Assembly (NCBI RefSeq): GCF_002214605.1
Contig: NZ_CP015193.1
Location: forward strand, 972,978 to 1,036,977
Length of the DNA: 64,000 nt
Origin: Thermococcus chitonophagus
GTDB taxonomy: Archaea; Methanobacteriota_B; Thermococci; Thermococcales; Thermococcaceae
Reading direction: 5' to 3'
In this document: piece after piece, positions 59,866 to 64,000 of the stretch
Position numbering within the stretch: the stretch's first letter is position 1
Layout: each line of letters opens with the position of its first letter
Notes under the pieces: generated by a model
Told to the model about the DNA's origin: nothing
The model's database searches: none
Seen by the model: only the letters and a program-made list of their open reading frames with translations
Translations under genes and position numbers: made by a program

Positions 59866-60861
59866 ATGAGAAAATATCTCCTACCTCAGGATGGATTCAG
59901 AGTGATATTTGTCATTGGGAAGGGAGGAGTTGGGAAGACAACCACCTCAGCCTCATTAGCAGTTGCCCTAGCGGAGGCAGGCCATAAAACCCTCATAGTC
60001 TCCCTTGATCCAGCCCACAATCTTGGTGACGTTTTAATGGAGAAGCTTTCAGATAAGCCCAGGGAGATAATGGAGAACCTCTATGCGAGCGAGCTTGACA
60101 TGGAGGGAATGATTAGGGAGTATCTGGAGCACCTTGAGAAGAACCTGAAGAACATGTATAGGTATTTGACAGTAATAAACCTCGAGAAGTACTTCGAAGT
60201 CCTACGGTACTCCCCTGGAATAGAGGAGTACGCAACCCTTGAGGCTATAAGGGAAATACTTAGTGAGGGGGATAATTGGAACGTCATAGTGTTTGACACT
60301 CCTCCAACAGGTCTCACGCTAAGGGTTCTCGCTTTGCCGAGGATCTCTTTAATATGGGCAGACAAGCTAATAGAGATTAGGAAAAAGATACTCGAGAGGA
60401 GGAGGGCTATAGCCAAGATTCAGGGGGAGCAGAAGTTCGTAGTTGATGGAGAAGAGATAAAGCTTCCAACTGAGGAAGAAGAGGATGGCGTTATGAGGGA
60501 GCTGAAGGCATACAGGAGTGAGGTTGAATTCGTGTACAAGACTATAACTGACCCCAAAAAGACTTCAGTTATCGCTGTTATGAATCCAGAGCTGCTTCCC
60601 CTTTACGAAACTAAGAGAGCTTATGAAAGCCTGAAGAAATTCAAGGTTCCCTTCAACTTAATAGTCATGAACAAGGTGATCCAGCTTGAGCGCGAAGTTC
60701 CTGAGATAAAGGTCAAAATTGAGGCTCAAAAGAGAGTTATGGAGGAAGTTAAGAGGGAATTCAGAGGTGTTGATATAGTCGAAATTCCTATGTTCCAAGA
60801 GGAACCGAGAGGAATTGAGTGGCTGAGGAAGGTCGGGGGTATGATAGTTGGAAATCCTTGA
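59866..60861 (+). CDS. ArsA/Get3-family ATPase
   Basis: 331 residues. Deviant Walker A GKGGVGKTT at 18-26, switch I-like SLDPAHN near 45-51, DTPPTGLTLRVL (switch II) and C-terminal VMNKV nucleotide-base contact. One ATPase half only, like Get3. No Cys pair of the arsenite type is evident, so arsenic pumping is unlikely. In archaea, Get3-like ATPases may target tail-anchored membrane proteins. It overlaps the DUF59 gene by 14 bases. Confidence 0.88.
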   Translation: MRKYLLPQDGFRVIFVIGKGGVGKTTTSASLAVALAEAGHKTLIVSLDPAHNLGDVLMEKLSDKPREIMENLYASELDMEGMIREYLEHLEKNLKNMYRYLTVINLEKYFEVLRYSPGIEEYATLEAIREILSEGDNWNVIVFDTPPTGLTLRVLALPRISLIWADKLIEIRKKILERRRAIAKIQGEQKFVVDGEEIKLPTEEEEDGVMRELKAYRSEVEFVYKTITDPKKTSVIAVMNPELLPLYETKRAYESLKKFKVPFNLIVMNKVIQLEREVPEIKVKIEAQKRVMEEVKREFRGVDIVEIPMFQEEPRGIEWLRKVGGMIVGNP

Positions 60862-61126
60862 AAAACTAAGGAGGGTCAAGAATCCGTTCACGGGTCAAGA
60901 TATAGTCAGCGAAGGACTAGTAACTAAGGTTATTAAGGAAGATAATAAGGTCATAATTTACGTGGCCTTTGCAAGGAATACACCAAGAAAGCCCGCAGCA
61001 ATGGCAATGGTGTGGCCAATTCAGGCTAAGATAGTGAGGGAGATAGTTAACGTCCTAAAAGATTACGATATTGAAATTTTAGACGATCTGACACTGCAAA
61101 GGTACTACCCAGTGGAGGAGGTATAA
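60848..61126 (+). CDS. DUF59/MIP18-family protein
   Basis: 92 residues from TTG 60848, overlapping the ArsA stop. RVKNPFTGQDIVSEGLVTKV is the family's N-terminal pattern, and the core is followed by REIVNVLKDYDIEILDDLT. DUF59 proteins take part in Fe-S cluster assembly (SufT, MIP18). Here the pairing with a P-loop ATPase recalls ApbC/Mrp plus DUF59 pairs, which supports a cofactor or protein delivery job (inference). Confidence 0.85.
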   Translation: MEILEKLRRVKNPFTGQDIVSEGLVTKVIKEDNKVIIYVAFARNTPRKPAAMAMVWPIQAKIVREIVNVLKDYDIEILDDLTLQRYYPVEEV

Positions 61127-61773
61127 TGGAGACCTCAATGCTGATCTTCATAATAATGGTTCTCGCAGCTGTTTCCTCCTTGCAGTTCTACAAAGGGAGA
61201 AAGCTCAACCTGATGCTTATGCAGCACTATCTTAGGAGCATAGAGGGCATATTGAAGCCCAAGGACAAGGACTACGTGTGGCTTGGAGGATACGTAGGTT
61301 TCAGAGCCTACTACAAGCTTGACGATCCAGATATACTAAAATTCGAGTACACCCTAACTCTCCTTCCGAGGCACAGCATCCTGTACTTTCCCGTGTCCCT
61401 CCTTATAAATAGGCACGACAAGCTTTACATTGTTGTCAGGCCAACGTTTGAGATAAAGAGGGAGGTTCACTTCCTCCAGAAGGGGTACTTCAGAATGAGG
61501 CCAGGAATTGAGAGGGAGATCGAGCTACTTAAGGGTGAGGAAGAAATTGGGGGTGTGAAATTTGAAACCCTCTTTGATAACTACGAGGACGTTAAGCCAG
61601 TGAAGGAGTTCATTGAAGGATTCTCAAACGTGAAGAACATCAAGCACGTCGCGATAGTTCCGAAGACAAACGTGATCTACGTTTTCATGAAACCAGAGCC
61701 TGACACAATAGAAAAAGATGTGAGGAATATCCTGAGGTTCATAAGAAACTTTCCAAAAGGAATGAAAGGCTAG
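61126..61773 (+). CDS. Membrane-anchored protein of unknown function
   Basis: 215 residues. One N-terminal helix ([18 protein letters not shown]) followed by a soluble alpha/beta domain with [40 protein letters not shown] and a C-terminal [19 protein letters not shown]. No known domain. One base overlaps the DUF59 stop (TAATGG), making it the last gene of the CstA-ArsA-DUF59 run. Convergent with ndk. Confidence 0.7.
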   Translation: METSMLIFIIMVLAAVSSLQFYKGRKLNLMLMQHYLRSIEGILKPKDKDYVWLGGYVGFRAYYKLDDPDILKFEYTLTLLPRHSILYFPVSLLINRHDKLYIVVRPTFEIKREVHFLQKGYFRMRPGIEREIELLKGEEEIGGVKFETLFDNYEDVKPVKEFIEGFSNVKNIKHVAIVPKTNVIYVFMKPEPDTIEKDVRNILRFIRNFPKGMKG

Positions 61774-62255
61774 CATTCTGCTTTTTTCTTTTCCCTGTAG
61801 AACCAGTCAGCAGCCTTACAGTACTCAAACAGTTCTTCTGGTTTGAAGTACAAGTTAATCTCCCTTTCGGCACTCTCCTTCGAATCGCTTGCGTGAATTA
61901 CATTGTAGATTGCATCTCCAATGTCAAGGCCATAGTCTCCCCTAATGGTTCCTGGGGCCGCATCCTTGGGATCCGTTGCTCCAGCCATCCTTCTGACAAC
62001 CTCAATTGCATATCTCCCCTCAACGACCATTACAACTACGGGAGCCTTTGTGATATACTCTATAAGGGCATTAAAGAAGGGCTTACCTTTGTGCTCTTCG
62101 TAGTGCTTCTCTGCCAACTCCCGGTCTATCCAAATCATCTTCATGCCAACGATTTTTAGTCCTCTTTTTTCAAACCTGCTTATTATTTCTCCAATTAATC
62201 CTCTGACAACAGCATCAGGCTTTATTATTACTAGGGTCCTCTCCACTTCTTCCAT
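61770..62255 (-). CDS. ndk: Nucleoside diphosphate kinase
   Basis: 161 residues from ATG 62255, with GGTG upstream; a start four codons earlier is possible. [19 protein letters not shown] at the N-terminus, and the catalytic His in [15 protein letters not shown]. It exchanges terminal phosphates among NTPs. The frame is intact. The end of a small membrane protein gene overlaps its start by about 40 bases on the same strand. Confidence 0.95.
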   Translation of the reverse strand: MEEVERTLVIIKPDAVVRGLIGEIISRFEKRGLKIVGMKMIWIDRELAEKHYEEHKGKPFFNALIEYITKAPVVVMVVEGRYAIEVVRRMAGATDPKDAAPGTIRGDYGLDIGDAIYNVIHASDSKESAEREINLYFKPEELFEYCKAADWFYREKKKAEC

Positions 62256-62511
62256 CAGCGACACCACTAATACCTTCCTGGGAGGATTTAATTAACTTAT
62301 CTATCTCGAAAAAGAAGAACGCCAAGCCACTCGCAACCCCTACTAATATGAATGGTAGTTTTGAGGGAAGTGGCAATCCCCTGTGCCACTTATAAAGTAG
62401 GTAATTCTGGTAGAGAAAGGCATAGATGAACCACATCAAGATTAAGCTTTCAATTGCCGTTATTAAAACATCCTTCCACCTTTTCTTTAATATATCAACT
62501 TCCAATCTCAC
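62215..62511 (-). CDS. Small membrane protein between the helicase and ndk
   Basis: 98 residues. A charged start ([14 protein letters not shown]) and two helices, [20 protein letters not shown] and [19 protein letters not shown], followed by a polar tail. It overlaps the helicase end by 17 bases and the ndk start by about 40. No known domain. Its tail within ndk may be translated or trimmed; the two helices support a real gene. Confidence 0.6.
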   Translation of the reverse strand: MRLEVDILKKRWKDVLITAIESLILMWFIYAFLYQNYLLYKWHRGLPLPSKLPFILVGVASGLAFFFFEIDKLIKSSQEGISGVADGRSGEDPSNNKA

Positions 62512-64000
62512 CAGACCTCCAGAACTTCCTAAGTCTGATTCTCATAAGAGGCAGAGTCACCGGCTTCATAGTCTCAACCATCCAGTCGGGAAGATCCTTT
62601 TTAACGTTACTCCACAGAACCCTATAGTCAAGGATAACTATGCTTCCCTTTTCCTCAGCAGAGCGATGAACTCTTCCAGCAGCTTGAGCGAGCTTCCTGT
62701 GGGCGGGTAGAACGTAGCCATAGTACCTTCCCTTCCCAGGGAACTTCTTTTCAAAGTACCTTATCTGGGCTTGAACCCTCGGAGTTGGCCGGGCATAAGG
62801 GATGCCCACCAGAACTACACCATTCATTTCATCTCCTGAGTAGTCCTGACCCTCGCTGTTCCTTCCGCCCATAACACCAAAGAGAACTGCCCCGTTTTTC
62901 TTTGCATGTGCCTTGAACTCTGTAACCATAGCATCATTTTCACTTGAGCTTGCATCCTTCTTTTCTATGAACACCTTCTTTCCAACTTCCTCCTCGATCT
63001 TTATGTGAACATTGGTGCTTATTATCCCCTCCAGCACTTCGTATGAAGCTGTAAAAACGCCCACGTTTTTGGGAATTATCTTTACGGCCTCAAAAATGTA
63101 CTCGGCGATCTTCCTGTACAGGCTAGGGCTCCTCTCTTCTCCCCTCGTGGAAACATCCCTCGCAACTAAAACTATTGCATTCTCCCTTTTTACCATCCTG
63201 GGGAACTTCTTTAGCTCGGCTTTTACACCTATGATATCCCTAAATGCCTCCAAGGGGCTGAGCGTTCCTGACATGAAGATTGCCGAGTGAACCTCGTTAA
63301 CAAAGTCTAGGGCCACTGAAGGATCAAGGGCTACGAGCTCTAGAGCGAGTCCCCTTTCCTTGCTGAATAAATGGATGTAATCCTCCCTCTCTCCAACGGA
63401 GAGCCAGTTCCATAGAAATTCCCCCACTCTTCCAACGTAGCTCCTTGGTGGGAGGTTCCTCTCTATTTTGTCCTCTCTTATCGCATCCCCAATTTCAACC
63501 ATGTAGTTTATGATCTCAGCCAAATCCCTAGGAGAGTAAGAGAGTATGAGGATTGGATGTTCAAAGACTTCCTGGGGCCTTATAGGAATCTCGGAGGATT
63601 CATAATTCTCTAATCTCTTCTTGTACAGTATCTCCAGCCCCTTTAGGAATATCGAAAGGAAGTTTTCAACGTCATCCTCCCCGTATTCATGGGCCTCTTT
63701 AATTGCTCTCTCAATCGTCCTCACGCTTAGCCTGTCGCTTAACGTTGAGATTGCTTGATCTGGAACGTTATGGGCCTCATCAAATATCACTATCAGATCA
63801 GAATAATCAATACCAAGACTGTCCATAAAGGCCTGCCTGATCCATGGGTTCAGCATATAGAGATAGCTTGCAACTATTACGTTGGCCTTCTCCCCAACCT
63901 TCCTAGTTACCTCATAAGGACATAGCTCCAGCAGTTCTGAGTATTCAAGAACTTCCCAGGGAAAAGATGGTCTCTCAAGGAAGAATTCAACTATCTCCTT
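62495..64000 (-). CDS. XPD/Rad3-like DNA helicase, N-terminus cut by window edge
   Basis: 502 residues are visible and the frame is open to the right edge. Motif II reads FDEAHNVPDQ. The preceding LCPYEV and ANVIVASYLYML segment is where XPD holds its Fe-S cluster cysteines and the 'ANVIVANYNYL' motif. Later come FMSGTLSPLEAF, GVMGGRNSEGQDYSG and the motif VI-like QAAGRVHRSAEEKG. 5'-3' helicase acting in repair. The Walker A part and most Fe-S cysteines lie beyond the window. Confidence 0.9.
   Translation of the reverse strand, partial: KEIVEFFLERPSFPWEVLEYSELLELCPYEVTRKVGEKANVIVASYLYMLNPWIRQAFMDSLGIDYSDLIVIFDEAHNVPDQAISTLSDRLSVRTIERAIKEAHEYGEDDVENFLSIFLKGLEILYKKRLENYESSEIPIRPQEVFEHPILILSYSPRDLAEIINYMVEIGDAIREDKIERNLPPRSYVGRVGEFLWNWLSVGEREDYIHLFSKERGLALELVALDPSVALDFVNEVHSAIFMSGTLSPLEAFRDIIGVKAELKKFPRMVKRENAIVLVARDVSTRGEERSPSLYRKIAEYIFEAVKIIPKNVGVFTASYEVLEGIISTNVHIKIEEEVGKKVFIEKKDASSSENDAMVTEFKAHAKKNGAVLFGVMGGRNSEGQDYSGDEMNGVVLVGIPYARPTPRVQAQIRYFEKKFPGKGRYYGYVLPAHRKLAQAAGRVHRSAEEKGSIVILDYRVLWSNVKKDLPDWMVETMKPVTLPLMRIRLRKFWRSGEIGS

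Noticed and set aside
59866-60861. Arsenite-pumping ArsA
   Set aside because: Only one ATPase half and no evident arsenite-binding Cys cluster; the neighbours do not include ArsB or ArsR.

Overview
The window looks like chromosome from a hyperthermophilic euryarchaeon of the genus Pyrococcus (Thermococcales). The evidence is typically Pyrococcus-like protein sequences (IleRS, NAD kinase, RNase J, homoserine dehydrogenase, nicotinamidase, AGOG), archaeal TATA/BRE promoters, very tight gene packing with 4-base stop/start overlaps, and a CRISPR repeat of the Pyrococcus 'CAATAAGAC...GAATTGAAAG' type. The species cannot be fixed from the sequence alone. The left edge cuts a polysaccharide flippase and the right edge cuts an XPD/Rad3-like helicase.

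Region by region. Positions 1-19.8 kb are mostly housekeeping: a degenerate metallophosphoesterase, an MrfA/Hrq1-like helicase, tRNA-Tyr, HIT hydrolase, nicotinamidase, homoserine dehydrogenase, NAD kinase, prenyl synthase, RNase J with a strong 5' hairpin, a cation efflux protein, an 8-repeat CRISPR array read on the minus strand, an amidase, a ZIP transporter, Taw3 and IleRS. Positions 19.9-33 kb form an accessory island. It holds a broken SF2 helicase, wHTH-nucleotidyltransferase/HEPN and RHH/MazF toxin-antitoxin modules, an intact and a broken archaeal ATPase, a cysteine-rich small-protein cluster, remnants of a metal P-type ATPase, an IS607-type element (truncated TnpA, frameshifted TnpB, 13-bp terminal hairpin) and a frameshifted SagB-type nitroreductase. 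Positions 33-47.6 kb return to metabolism: the 5-oxoprolinase operon pxpA-pxpB-pxpC interrupted by a decayed VapBC-like module, tRNA-Leu, a methanopterin-type RFAP synthase, the AGOG DNA glycosylase, an ABC exporter, small Pbp11-like proteins, a TatD-like hydrolase and an FmdE plus ABC uptake operon.

Positions 48.4-54.4 kb are a second accessory patch: a DUF234-type ATPase and an AlbA_2/Schlafen-like regulator, both with repeated operator-like sites at their starts, an ABC-2 exporter operon and a decayed MNT/HEPN pair. Positions 54.4-64 kb hold TruA, a tRNA-binding domain protein, MptE, and a likely operon of CstA, a small membrane protein, an ArsA-like ATPase, a DUF59 protein and a membrane-anchored protein, followed by NDK and the helicase.

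Two patterns stand out. Frameshifts and internal stops are confined to accessory genes, many at short A-runs or in antitoxins, while every long housekeeping gene is intact; this argues for biological decay or switching over poor sequence quality, though that needs read-level proof. Several ATPase and regulator genes carry private palindromic or tandem operators directly at the start codon, a design suggesting self-regulated, possibly defensive, cassettes. The most novel candidate is the cysteine-rich cluster at 27.3-28.3 kb.
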